Shown here: piece after piece, positions 9,631 to 17,311 of the stretch
Position numbering within the stretch: position 1 is the stretch's first letter
How the letters are laid out: each line of letters opens with the position of its first letter
NCBI GenBank assembly: GCA_014058405.1
Contig: CP047423.1
Coordinates: forward strand, 3,022,501 to 3,086,500
Source of the DNA: Candidatus Nitrospira kreftii
GTDB lineage: Bacteria > Nitrospirota > Nitrospiria > Nitrospirales > Nitrospiraceae
Direction: 5' to 3'
DNA: 64,000 nucleotides
Notes under the pieces: model-generated
The model's input: the letters and a program-made list of their open reading frames with translations, nothing else
What the model was told of the DNA's origin: nothing
Database searches by the model: none
Translations under genes and position numbers: made by a program

Positions 9631-9664
9631 AGGGCTGGCCGATTCTCACGAACCAGCCAGCCCT
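9631..9664 (-). terminator. Attenuator/terminator hairpin after the precursor gene
   Basis: AGGGCTGGC (9631-9639) and GCCAGCCCT (9656-9664) form a perfect 9-bp stem with a 16-nt loop. Read on the minus strand the stem is followed by TTTT. It lies 12 bp after the stop of the 60-aa precursor and before the kinase-like gene, the usual place for a partial terminator that raises precursor mRNA over the enzyme mRNA. Confidence 0.7.
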
Positions 9665-9675
9665 CCCCTACTTGA

Positions 9676-9858
9676 TTACCGGCCGCCGAAGTTCCAGAAA
9701 TGCCCGGTTTTCCCGGACCGTCCCGGTACACCATCATAACCGCCGTTACCCCAACCGTTATTGCCCTTATGTCCGCCGTAGCCCGAACGGCCCGCGGTGA
9801 TATCCCGCAACAATTCGTGCTTCACAAGAGCCGGCTGCACGTATGACTCCTTCTTCAT
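9676..9858 (-). CDS. Glycine-rich RiPP precursor peptide
   Basis: A 60-residue peptide with a lasso-like leader and an unusual core. The leader has Y6-x2-P9-x-L11 and ends D-I-T21-A22, as in the YxxPxL...T leaders recognised by B1/RRE proteins, with Thr in the -2 position relative to Gly23. The predicted core (23-60) has 15 Gly among 38 residues, plus Trp36, Trp57, His30, His53 and two GRSG units (23-26 and 46-49). There is no Asp/Glu at core position 7-9, so a classical lasso ring is not possible; the only acidic core residue is Asp42. The gene begins 6 bp after the PqqD-like stop. Its Shine-Dalgarno, AAAGGAGGTGA (9865-9875), is essentially a perfect match to 16S rRNA. Function of the product is unknown. 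Confidence 0.8.
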   Translation of the reverse strand: MKKESYVQPALVKHELLRDITAGRSGYGGHKGNNGWGNGGYDGVPGRSGKTGHFWNFGGR

Positions 9859-9864
9859 GTTTCT

Positions 9865-9875
9865 TCACCTCCTTT
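9865..9875 (-). promoter_or_regulatory. Near-perfect Shine-Dalgarno overlapping a stop codon
   Basis: On the minus strand AAAGGAGGTGA lies 6 nt before the precursor ATG. Its last three bases are the stop codon of the upstream PqqD-like gene. Ribosomes that finish the first gene are thus placed on a very strong initiation site for the precursor, which suggests high and coupled expression. Confidence 0.85.
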
Positions 9876-10206
9876 CTTGTTGAAGTAGCCCTTCCTGGAT
9901 CAGCTCGTTCACCAGACTGACGAGATCCTCAAGGGCCCGCTCAGGAGCAACATCAAAACGGTCGCACAGCACCGCCTGGATGTCGCTGATTGTGTGATGG
10001 CCGGTACAATGTTCCCAGATGACACTGCCTACCCGATTGAGTGTGTAGTACCGGCCAGTACTTAAATCCAACAGCACGGCCTCACCATCCATATTTGTGC
10101 CTTGTACATCGGGGCTGGGAAGTAGGAGGGTCCGACTAAGCATCGCGGGAGCAATGAGGGGAACTGACGCCGTATCCGGTGAGTGTGACTGGTGGGATCT
10201 TGACAT
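9865..10206 (-). CDS. PqqD-like RiPP recognition (B1-type) protein
   Basis: A 113-residue protein with a PqqD/RRE winged-helix core: GEAVLLDLSTGRYYTLNRVGSVIWEHC, then a helix ending in LVNELIQEGLL. Such domains bind the leader peptide and deliver it to the protease and modifying enzymes. The N-terminal 30 residues are an extra unstructured segment. The ATG at 10206 has GGAGGAAA upstream. It is the first gene of the six-gene minus-strand operon, placed before the precursor gene. Two direct repeats TTGCAC (10265-10270 and 10283-10288) lie about 60-80 bp upstream and could be an operator or part of the promoter. Confidence 0.85.
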   Translation of the reverse strand: MSRSHQSHSPDTASVPLIAPAMLSRTLLLPSPDVQGTNMDGEAVLLDLSTGRYYTLNRVGSVIWEHCTGHHTISDIQAVLCDRFDVAPERALEDLVSLVNELIQEGLLQQERR

Positions 10207-10877
10207 GGGATTTCCTCCATGACCAAAGGCTCAAGCCACTCGATACCTGCGTTTTACTAAGTGTTTGCACGGTGTATCATGATTGCACAGTTTTCATAAT
10301 CCCACCTTTCGATGGGGGGGCTACTAGCGAGTCAGCATATCCTTGAGACCGTGCCATTACTGTCTTTATGGGCAACAACCGCTCGTCAGATTGGCGCGTG
10401 ACAGGCGCATACTGAATATAAGCATTTGATAATACGAATGAATTTTTTTCTTTATAGAAGAAGAAATAGAAAAGGCGAGAGTACCTCAGGCTTTCAACCG
10501 CGGTTGGAGTTCATCCAAGAAACCAGATACGACATCCTGTCTCGCCCTGCGCACAGAACATACAGCTCCGTCCAGACTATCCTTCTAATTAGCATTGAGC
10601 TCTGGATCTGGCCTAATTGCAGAAGATCACTACGGGGTAAATCCAGGAGTTGCAACACATCTACGCATAACCTTCACAAATAGTTAGAGATCGAAGCGGC
10701 TAATAGCTCGGTCATACGTGATGACGCTTCCGCGTTTGCGCGGTCTACGCCAGCGAGAAATCCGCAAGAAGTTCATACTGCTGTCCCAATCTCGTAACTC
10801 AACCCAAACAGCAGATAAGTTCTCCCTTGGATCAGGATAGGTCCTTGAAACCCATCGCTTCCACCCCATGATGTATC

Positions 10878-10908
10878 ATATTGAGACAGAGAACTGAGGT
10901 CTCAATAT
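10878..10908. repeat. Perfect 10-bp inverted repeat
   Basis: ATATTGAGAC at 10878-10887 pairs with GTCTCAATAT at 10899-10908 across an 11-nt spacer. No T-run follows on either strand, which favours an operator or a structured element over a terminator. Confidence 0.6.
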
Positions 10909-11144
10909 TGCACTTGTCTCTCCCCGTGGACGGACAACCGTTATATTACGTATATTGCGCTCTTCTTCAATTAGTAGGTGTATGGTATTACCTGCGTGAT
11001 TGTACTCATAAGAATACACTCTAGTAGAATGAGCGGTCCGATTCCTGGCCTCACGTTCTTGACTATGCCTCGGACTCGGGTATCGCGCGCATGTGACACT
11101 ATGAAAAAACAAGAGTAGCAATAATACCTTGCTCTAAGCTTCTT

Positions 11145-11171
11145 AATGATCCAGCAACCTGGTGGATCATT
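11145..11171. repeat. Perfect 9-bp inverted repeat upstream of acyltransferase
   Basis: AATGATCCA (11145-11153) and TGGATCATT (11163-11171) flank a 9-nt spacer, ending 36 bp before the acyltransferase ATG. In the transcript this would be a stable leader hairpin; in DNA it could be an operator. Confidence 0.6.
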
Positions 11172-11207
11172 TACGAGAAACCTTAACGATCGATTGAGGA
11201 CTGAAAG

Positions 11208-11846
11208 ATGATCGGAAGAACTATGAGTGCGATAATCGGCAATCCACTAACGGCTCCAACTCGTGCTTGGGATAGATTTTTTGCCTTATGGATTTCCCGG
11301 AAACACAACATTGATGTTGTGGGAAGGCTTATCCTCAATGGCCGGCCGCTCATTGATATTCGAAAAGAAAGTAAACTCTATATCGGAGATAGAGTAACGC
11401 TTAACTCACGCAATCGAGGATATCACGTCAATATGCACTCTCCAGTAAAACTGTTTGCTGACAAGCCAGGAGCCGTCATACGAATAGGAGACAACACAAG
11501 AATACATGGAGCCTGTATACACGCTCATGAATCCATTCAAATTGGAAACAACTGCCTGATAGCCGCAAACTGCCAGATCTTTGACGGTAATGGGCATGAC
11601 ATTTCGTTTCCGGATGTCGAAAACAGAATTCATACGAGTGGTAAGAGCACGCCCATCAGAATCGAAGATAATGTCTGGATCGGAATCAACTCAATCATCC
11701 TTCCTGGCGTTACAATCGGCAGAGGTTCGATCATCTCTGCCAATAGCGTTGTCAATAAGTACATACCACCGATGGTTATAGCTGGTGGCAATCCTGCAAG
11801 TGTCCTTGCAGAACACCACATAGGTCACCGTCTTAAGTCAGGCTGA
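11208..11846 (+). CDS. Hexapeptide-repeat acyltransferase (WbbJ/LbH family)
   Basis: A 212-residue left-handed beta-helix acetyltransferase. Hexapeptide repeats ([LIV]-G-x4) are visible from about residue 85 on, for example IRIGDNTRIHGACIHAHESI, IQIGNNCLIAANC and IRIEDNVWIGINSIILPGV, ending with the family C-terminus VVNKYIPPMVIAGGNPA. The loop with His near FDGNGHDI is the likely catalytic region. These enzymes O- or N-acetylate sugars or small molecules, often in surface polysaccharide synthesis. No glycosyltransferase is adjacent. AGGA lies 8 bp before the ATG. The sequence is richer in A+T than its neighbours and sits alone beside a large non-coding stretch, so transfer is possible. Confidence 0.84.
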   Translation: MIGRTMSAIIGNPLTAPTRAWDRFFALWISRKHNIDVVGRLILNGRPLIDIRKESKLYIGDRVTLNSRNRGYHVNMHSPVKLFADKPGAVIRIGDNTRIHGACIHAHESIQIGNNCLIAANCQIFDGNGHDISFPDVENRIHTSGKSTPIRIEDNVWIGINSIILPGVTIGRGSIISANSVVNKYIPPMVIAGGNPASVLAEHHIGHRLKSG

Positions 11847-11945
11847 GACCACTGACAGGTTCGCTCTTGCCAACCAACCTATCGCCGATGAGACATGAGC
11901 GAGGAAACTGGTAGATTGAGTTCACCGCCGCTCACGGCAGCGGGT

Positions 11946-12428
11946 TCATCGTTCTGGATTTCTTGCGGCCGTCACCGCTGAAGCAAAATTCAAAAGGCTG
12001 CTTCGTTCGTCGTCGTCCAGCGCCAACAACAGATGCGTTTCGTCCCCGTGCATGAGGCGGAGACTTAAAAACGGTTCCTCTCGACGTTTTTCTTTATTGT
12101 CCCACATCGCATCGATCAGCTGCACCTTATCCAGCTGCCCGACCGACACGACGTCATATCGGAAGTAGGAATCGCCGATCACGATGTCAAATACCACATT
12201 GCCCGCCGTCAGGATTATCATATTGAACCGACCTTGGTCTTCATATCCTTCCGGCAAAAACTTATTGATATGGGAGAGGGCAATCTTACGATCGCCCAAC
12301 GCCGCGCGAATCTTTTCTCTCAACCCCGGATAATCGATCTGCAGCGCCTTCTCGTCCGGTCCTGTCGCTGCCACCGCCGCACGCTGAATCTGATCAAAAA
12401 TTTCATTTGCCGACATCAACCCTGGCAT
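11946..12428 (-). CDS. Unrecognised protein
   Basis: A soluble protein of 160 residues that I do not recognise. It begins MPGLMSANEIFDQIQRA and contains the stretch FNMIILTAGNVVFDIVIGDSYFRYD in its middle, with alternating strands and a charged C-terminus. The ATG at 12428 with GGGAG upstream is preferred; an in-frame ATG at 12515 would extend the protein by 29 residues of low similarity to a natural N-terminus. It lies 110 bp downstream of the PhoD-like gene on the same strand and could be co-transcribed. No membrane segment or signal peptide is seen. Confidence 0.6.
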   Translation of the reverse strand: MPGLMSANEIFDQIQRAAVAATGPDEKALQIDYPGLREKIRAALGDRKIALSHINKFLPEGYEDQGRFNMIILTAGNVVFDIVIGDSYFRYDVVSVGQLDKVQLIDAMWDNKEKRREEPFLSLRLMHGDETHLLLALDDDERSSLLNFASAVTAARNPER

Positions 12429-12538
12429 GACATGTGCTCCCTTGCTATCGTTGATAGTGAAATGGCCAATGAACTCGGGAGTGGTACGGTAACCGGCCAT
12501 CTGCCGCAATTGCAAGTGGCTTGAGCCGCGCGAGCGGC

Positions 12539-14008
12539 CTACGGTTTAGCGGGCACAACATGAAAAAATCGCTTATTTCCTACCTCGTCGATCACTGTCA
12601 CTTCAAACGCATGCTCCGAAATACGAACTAAGCCGAAGTTCTGGTATCCTGCTTCATTGATCAACCGTGTGGGATGCAGCGTCTCGCTCGCCGCGATGAT
12701 CCGTCCAGGTCTGGCCGAGAGCGGACCTGCCATGTACTCGTGAAAATCTATGTTACCGTCCTGATCTGGGTCATAGGCGTTGGCCTGAACCCAATGCACA
12801 TCCCCTCCGAGAAACACTACATTCTTGAGCTTCTGTCCGAGAATGGCATCGACGATCACCTGTCGTTCGCGTTCGAAGCCAACGCCACTATTGTCTGCCC
12901 CCCAGCCATCATTGCCCACCCCACCCTTCACGATAGACAGCGGCACAGAGGTCGCGATGACTTTCCACGTCGCCGTGGACGTGTGCAATCCATCAAGCAG
13001 CCACTGCAATTGGGTTGATCCCAGCATCGTCTTGTCAGGGCCATCCTGGTCCTCGTTCCTACTCCGATACTGTCTGGTGTCCAAGATAAAGAGTTCGAGA
13101 TCGGCACCGTAGCGGACACTCCGATACAGTCGATTGGGCTCCTCCTTCGGAGAGGCGATCGGCCAGTACTCGCGGAATGCCTGCCGCCCAGCCGGCATGT
13201 GTGGATCAAATGGTCCTGAGAAATTGTCACGAACTTCATGATCATCCCAAATCGCATACACCGGCACCGTCCTCAAAAACCGCTGGAGCACTGCCGCGCC
13301 TCGTTGATATCGATGGCGCAAGCGGTAGGTTTCCAACGTTGTGGCCTTGAAATCCGCTCCCGGCTCGTTCGGCGGCGACGGGCAGAGATTGTCCGCATAA
13401 ATCGTATCACCGAGAAATAGAAAAAAGTCGATCTCCTGCCGATGAATGACCTCAAAAATGGGGTAGCCACCCATCCCCCGGCGACATCGGCCCTGGCCAC
13501 CAAGATCTCCACTCCAGGCAAACGTCACCGCAGCGGAGGTGTGGTCCTCCGGTAACGTGATGAAATTTCCCTTAGCGGCGAGTTTTCCGGAGAAGTGTTT
13601 CGTAGATTGATCTGCATAGTCGATCGTGACATGATACTGATAATGTGTTGCGGGGCTCAGCCCCTCAAGAGGAACAGTGAGGGTATAATCCGCTTCCGCT
13701 GTGGTCGACAAGAATGCCGTTCTCGGCACCGGAGCCACCACCGTCGCTAGTGTAGACGCCGTTTCCCATAGCGAGAGCGGGGCCCATTCAATTTGTACGG
13801 ATGCCGGTCCGTCAGTACGAAGCCACAGTAAGGCGCGATGGGAACTGACGTCACCAACAGCTACCCCCTGCGGTAACAGATCTGAGGCCAGAAATGACTT
13901 TCCCTCGAATGAGCGACTCGACCGAACATGTTCACTGGGGAACACCGCACACGTGACAAAAGATGAGGCGAGAGCAAGAGAACAGGTCACCGAAAGCAGC
14001 GTGCGCAT
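12539..14008 (-). CDS. phoD: PhoD-like alkaline phosphatase/phosphodiesterase
   Basis: A 489-residue exported metallophosphatase. After an N-terminal hydrophobic signal segment comes an Ig-like PhoD N-terminal domain (about 40-155) and the catalytic domain. Metal-ligand motifs are visible: WSGDLGGQGRCR, FLFLGDTIYAD, WDDHEVRDN and FLGGDVHW. PhoD enzymes release phosphate from phosphodiesters and monoesters outside the cytoplasm using Ca2+/Fe3+. CRRGMGG near the first motif supplies the family Cys. The gene lies between a small plus-strand gene and an unrecognised gene and is probably the first of a two-gene unit. No Pho box was identified. Confidence 0.87.
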   Translation of the reverse strand: MRTLLSVTCSLALASSFVTCAVFPSEHVRSSRSFEGKSFLASDLLPQGVAVGDVSSHRALLWLRTDGPASVQIEWAPLSLWETASTLATVVAPVPRTAFLSTTAEADYTLTVPLEGLSPATHYQYHVTIDYADQSTKHFSGKLAAKGNFITLPEDHTSAAVTFAWSGDLGGQGRCRRGMGGYPIFEVIHRQEIDFFLFLGDTIYADNLCPSPPNEPGADFKATTLETYRLRHRYQRGAAVLQRFLRTVPVYAIWDDHEVRDNFSGPFDPHMPAGRQAFREYWPIASPKEEPNRLYRSVRYGADLELFILDTRQYRSRNEDQDGPDKTMLGSTQLQWLLDGLHTSTATWKVIATSVPLSIVKGGVGNDGWGADNSGVGFERERQVIVDAILGQKLKNVVFLGGDVHWVQANAYDPDQDGNIDFHEYMAGPLSARPGRIIAASETLHPTRLINEAGYQNFGLVRISEHAFEVTVIDEVGNKRFFHVVPAKP

Positions 14009-14120
14009 TTGGGTACCCCTACCCTATGTGGTTGAAGAGGTCAAGCGAAGGGCCTGAGCAGCGGACTTGAAAATAGGCTAGGCCGACCATCATACTGAGC
14101 GGAGTCGAAGGAGAGATACG

Positions 14121-14357
14121 GTGCATGAAATAAATTGCTGTGTGCCAAACTGCTTAGCGAAACCCTATGCTCCAGCCGGGACACGATCCGTCTGCAAAGA
14201 TCATTTCCTCAGTTTTCTCACATGGCGCCGCCGCCGTGGGTCACAAATGTTTCTTACCTATGCAGGGATGGCAATGGCGGAGCGTGATGCCATCGCCGCC
14301 GAATGGATGAAAACCATCCGCATAGATGAAGTACCCACCGCTGCGCCTAAGCTCTAA
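14121..14357 (+). CDS. Small Cys-containing hypothetical protein
   Basis: A 78-residue protein starting with GTG at 14121, preceded by GAAGGAGAGA at a good distance. The N-terminal half has Cys residues spaced C-C-x3-C-x13-C with a following His (INCCVPNCLAKPYAPAGTRS then VCKDH), which could bind a metal such as zinc. The middle is very basic (TWRRRRG). I do not recognise a family. The neighbouring gene converges from the right with only 13 bp between stops. Confidence 0.6.
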   Translation: MHEINCCVPNCLAKPYAPAGTRSVCKDHFLSFLTWRRRRGSQMFLTYAGMAMAERDAIAAEWMKTIRIDEVPTAAPKL

Positions 14358-14370
14358 TTCGGATCTCCGC

Positions 14371-14763
14371 TTACCCCATCACCGGCGACCCATGGTGATG
14401 GATCATCAGCCACTCATCGCCGATCAGCTCGAAAAGGTTCGTGGCAAGGACCTTAGCGTGTTGTGGTTCGTCGGACTGTTGCGTCATGAGATTCTCCACG
14501 CAGATAACCCAGGCCATATCGCCAGCCACCTGAACCATCACATCGGTGAGGTCAAACTTCATCGAGAAGGTGTTGTTAAAGATCAGCACCCATGAGTCTC
14601 GCACAGCGGGCCAGCCGGAACGAATCGTCCAGCCTGGGTGAATGCAGGTAACATAGTCTTGATGCATCCAGACTTGGTCCATCTTAGCAATGTCGAGGCT
14701 CTCAAACGCTTCGTAGAATGTTCGATTAGCCTTTGTAACGGCTTCGATACGTTGTTGTAGCAC
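14371..14763 (-). CDS. SnoaL-like/NTF2-fold protein
   Basis: About 130 residues with the SnoaL_3 (NTF2-like) pattern: a first helix ANRTFYEAFESLDIAKMDQV, then WMHQDYVTCIHPGW, a middle WPAVRDSW and a C-terminal sheet ending WLMIHHHGSPV. The family includes ketosteroid isomerase-like enzymes and many binding proteins; no reaction can be assigned. A GTG at 14763 with GAGGGGGA in front gives the usual family length; an ATG at 14826 would add 21 residues but its Shine-Dalgarno is too close. The gene stands alone. Confidence 0.75.
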   Translation of the reverse strand: MLQQRIEAVTKANRTFYEAFESLDIAKMDQVWMHQDYVTCIHPGWTIRSGWPAVRDSWVLIFNNTFSMKFDLTDVMVQVAGDMAWVICVENLMTQQSDEPQHAKVLATNLFELIGDEWLMIHHHGSPVMG

Positions 14764-15119
14764 GGAGTCCCCCTCGCTCAGCGAAGCCGTATCATACTGC
14801 AACCGAGCGGAGTACAGCGAGGACATTTCTCCCCGGCATCAATGGGATGGGGAGTACCAGGTGCAACCAGGAAATCGCTCAGGCAACGTTCTGAAAAATG
14901 ACTGCATGCACCTGAAGACCAACAGAGAGAAGCGGTTTTTGAAGAGTACGGCAGCATGACGACCGGTACGAGCCTGACAATACTCTCAAAATTCTCAGCG
15001 CAGCACTTTCCATTCGACCTCATGAATCGCTCCCATGAGGACCAGCAGGCAAATGGTCCAGGAGTCACCTATGGAGTACAGACGTACGTAACACCCCGCC
15101 AGTAAGTGTCCCTCGAATA

Positions 15120-15419
15120 TTATCTAGCCACCTTCCGTATGCTCAGAGCCGGTGCTGTAGAACTTGACTTCCTGTTCGAAAAAGTCTTGTCCACCTGTTC
15201 AAGACGCCTCAAGGGGTTACCGAATAAGTCGTTGAGTTCGATCACGACTCCTCCCACGATTTGGCGAAGTTCACGTTCCGTATGGTGCATTGGAACCAGT
15301 CGCCTGCGTTGCCAGCCGCGGAGCGCAAACATCTTTTTTACCTGCATATGAGGCCGCTCATATACCATTACAAATTCACGGCCTTGGCCATCTTCAAGTA
15401 TGAAGCCCTTCAAACGCAT
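15120..15419 (-). CDS. Hypothetical 99-aa protein
   Basis: A 99-residue protein of mixed charge, MRLKGFILEDGQGREFVMVY at the start, with no membrane segment and no family that I recognise. The ATG at 15419 follows AGAAAGGGGGGTG, a good ribosome-binding site. The 61-bp repeated element at 15729-15790 lies about 310 bp upstream in the same orientation as the copy before urtA, so this gene may be in the same regulon; a possible 36-residue frame (15539-15649) lies between. Coding status is moderate. Confidence 0.45.
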   Translation of the reverse strand: MRLKGFILEDGQGREFVMVYERPHMQVKKMFALRGWQRRRLVPMHHTERELRQIVGGVVIELNDLFGNPLRRLEQVDKTFSNRKSSSTAPALSIRKVAR

Positions 15420-15871
15420 AACGCTGCACCCCCCTTTCTCAAAAAAATCCTAGGCGCGACCCATACTGTCCACCGTACCCTATAAGGTGTTTCCACTCAT
15501 CTGATAGCTTCGAGCCCTGGTTAGGCCTTCGAACGATCTCAAAGTTGGGCCGGAATAGGAAGCACTTTGCTGGTCGACCGAATCGCTAGATCAACATCCA
15601 GGAGATTGTCGTTCATGACGAACGTGCGAAGCGGGGGAATAGGCTTCATCTGGGCCGTTCCTTTTTCGTTACTGCCCAAATAACCACGGTTGTTCTCAGA
15701 CTCACAGCATATCGGAGGAAAGGTCATAGGGCTATCAGGAATACCCTGAAAACAGGTGCGGACATCACTGATGAGATTCGGGGAATGTACCGAAAGCCAT
15801 AAGAGGGCCAATCCTCATTGCTGAGGATCGACCCTCCTAATGAGGAAAAAAGCGCGACAATACCATCCAGG
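15420..15871. other. Intergenic region after the porin gene
   Basis: The stretch contains the second copy of the 61-bp element (listed separately) and a short minus-strand frame 15539-15649, coding for 36 residues, with AAGGAA before its ATG. Whether that frame is a gene is unclear. Confidence 0.4.
15729..15790 (-). promoter_or_regulatory. Copy B of a repeated 61-bp regulatory-type element
   Basis: Aligned without gaps to 23321-23381 it shares about 45 of 61 positions, with fully conserved blocks CTATC, CCCTGAAAAC and ATTCGGG. Both copies lie in the same orientation, downstream of the 3' end of one minus-strand gene and upstream of the next. It is likely a binding site or promoter region and not a coding relic, because the conserved blocks are short and spaced. 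Confidence 0.55.
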
Positions 15872-17173
15872 CTAATACTGCAACTGCAACGCGACATGGA
15901 ACGAATCGACCTTGTTCCCGGCCGCATTCGGGCCAAAGTTGCTAAAGAACCCCTTCGTATTGAGATCGCCGTACCGATAGAAGGCCGAGACCCGGGCATT
16001 GTGGCCGGCGATGATGTAATTCACCCCTGTCTCCCACTCCTGCCGCAGCGCGCTGTACAACGGATCAATGCTGGTGAACCGGACATAGGGCTGGAAGCGT
16101 CCAATCCCGACCTCATGCGGAATCAGGTACAACCCATATACCGTCCACGAGTGCCCGTTGAAGGTGCAGAAACACGTGGCGGGCGATGTGGCAAACGCCC
16201 CGGTGCCATAGTTCGCCCAGTGCCGCTTGAATTCTCCGTTGAAGGTGAACACGCCCATGTTATTGGGGAGCACTTTCTCCAGCAACACGTCAACGGACGC
16301 GCCGGTGAAATCCGACACACTGGCGGCCGCGGCATTGCCGGCCCCATCTTTTTGATGCTGCACGCTGACCCCGAGCGCGGCAATATCGCCGGCCGTCCCG
16401 TAGTAGGTCCCCGAGGTGTAGTAGCCGGGGTTCGGCTCATCGTTCAGGAAATTCCACTGGACGCGCCCGGTGTACATCAAGCTGCTGCCGAGGTTCGGGC
16501 CATTGCGCAACCCCTGCGACACACTGAGGACATACAACAGGTGGGTGGTCCCAAAGGGGTGCACCTTGCCCCAAAAGGTCGCCGCATTGTCACGGCCATA
16601 GAGTCCGGCGCCTCCCCCCCCTGCGGTCGGCCCATTGAAATTAGCGCTGAGGTCGGCGGGAAAGAACGGCGTTCGGAACCCGTCGAAGGTCGCATGGTAG
16701 AACGGCCCGTTCAGCTCACCCCGTTCGCTCGGGAGCAACATGCGCCCGACCCACAGGTTGACCATCTCGTTAAATTCAAACTTCCCGACCGCATCCAGCA
16801 AGCCGATCGAGGAGTTGCCGCCGAAATTCTGTGCCCCCCCGGTCCCGAAGGGGCCCGCCCCTCCTCCAGCCTGGCAATTGAAACAATCCGTATTGAACTC
16901 AAATTTCACATACTTGTGGATCTGCCCATTGATGTAGATACGCGCGTTGTTGACGACAAAGTCGTTGCTATAGTGGCCGCCCGGCGACGCGCCTTCGATC
17001 GCATTGAAGCTCGTCCGGATCCCCATGCCAATGGAGATCCACTTGTCATCATCGGCCTTGATTGTGCCACCAGCATAGGCACTGGGCAGGGGGGATCCCA
17101 TTCCAGCCACCAGTGCCGTCACGGCTCCAGCAACTAAAACCGTTTTCCACTGCCTTTTGACTTGTCCTATCAT
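15872..17173 (-). CDS. Outer-membrane porin linked to urea transporter
   Basis: A 433-residue outer-membrane beta-barrel. The ATG at 17173 has AGGGAGGG upstream and opens a signal peptide (MIGQVKRQWKTVLVAGAVTA, cleavage after about AYA). The mature part has alternating amphipathic strands, many Gly/Asn loops and the C-terminal aromatic residue expected for barrel insertion (VALQLQY). In Nitrospira genomes a porin for urea and short-chain amides (often called FmdC) is found beside urtABCDE, and the position here, directly after urtE, matches that. It would pass urea into the periplasm. A two-Cys segment CFNCQ in the N-terminal third is unusual for a porin. Substrate is inferred from context. 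Confidence 0.82.
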   Translation of the reverse strand: MIGQVKRQWKTVLVAGAVTALVAGMGSPLPSAYAGGTIKADDDKWISIGMGIRTSFNAIEGASPGGHYSNDFVVNNARIYINGQIHKYVKFEFNTDCFNCQAGGGAGPFGTGGAQNFGGNSSIGLLDAVGKFEFNEMVNLWVGRMLLPSERGELNGPFYHATFDGFRTPFFPADLSANFNGPTAGGGGAGLYGRDNAATFWGKVHPFGTTHLLYVLSVSQGLRNGPNLGSSLMYTGRVQWNFLNDEPNPGYYTSGTYYGTAGDIAALGVSVQHQKDGAGNAAAASVSDFTGASVDVLLEKVLPNNMGVFTFNGEFKRHWANYGTGAFATSPATCFCTFNGHSWTVYGLYLIPHEVGIGRFQPYVRFTSIDPLYSALRQEWETGVNYIIAGHNARVSAFYRYGDLNTKGFFSNFGPNAAGNKVDSFHVALQLQY

Positions 17174-17311
17174 ACTGATGCCCTCCCTTGTGATTGTGAG
17201 CTGTGCTCGCACCCCAAGTTCAACACGTCACGCCCGGATGGGCAATGGCGTTGCTACGCACGTGAGATCGCACCGCTTGCACCTGGAACTGAAACCACCG
17301 AAGACTAACAG

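Larger units (their letters stand above)
10207..11207. other. 1-kb intergenic region between RiPP operon and acyltransferase
   Basis: No convincing gene is seen on either strand; short frames such as 10426-10683 (plus) and 10876-11121 (minus) lack family-like sequence. The stretch is richer in A+T than the flanking genes. It holds TTGCAC direct repeats near 10265 and 10283 and two perfect inverted repeats listed separately. The RiPP operon promoter must lie at its left end, reading leftward. Confidence 0.55.

Noticed and set aside
4869..10206. Assignment of the RiPP operon as a standard lasso-peptide cluster
   Set aside because: No cyclase gene and no Asp/Glu at core positions 7-9; only leader, RRE and protease match.
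15818..17137. Long plus-strand open frame of 439 codons
   Set aside because: It lies antisense to the porin gene, whose signal peptide, barrel pattern and ribosome-binding site are clear; the antisense frame is a G+C-driven shadow.
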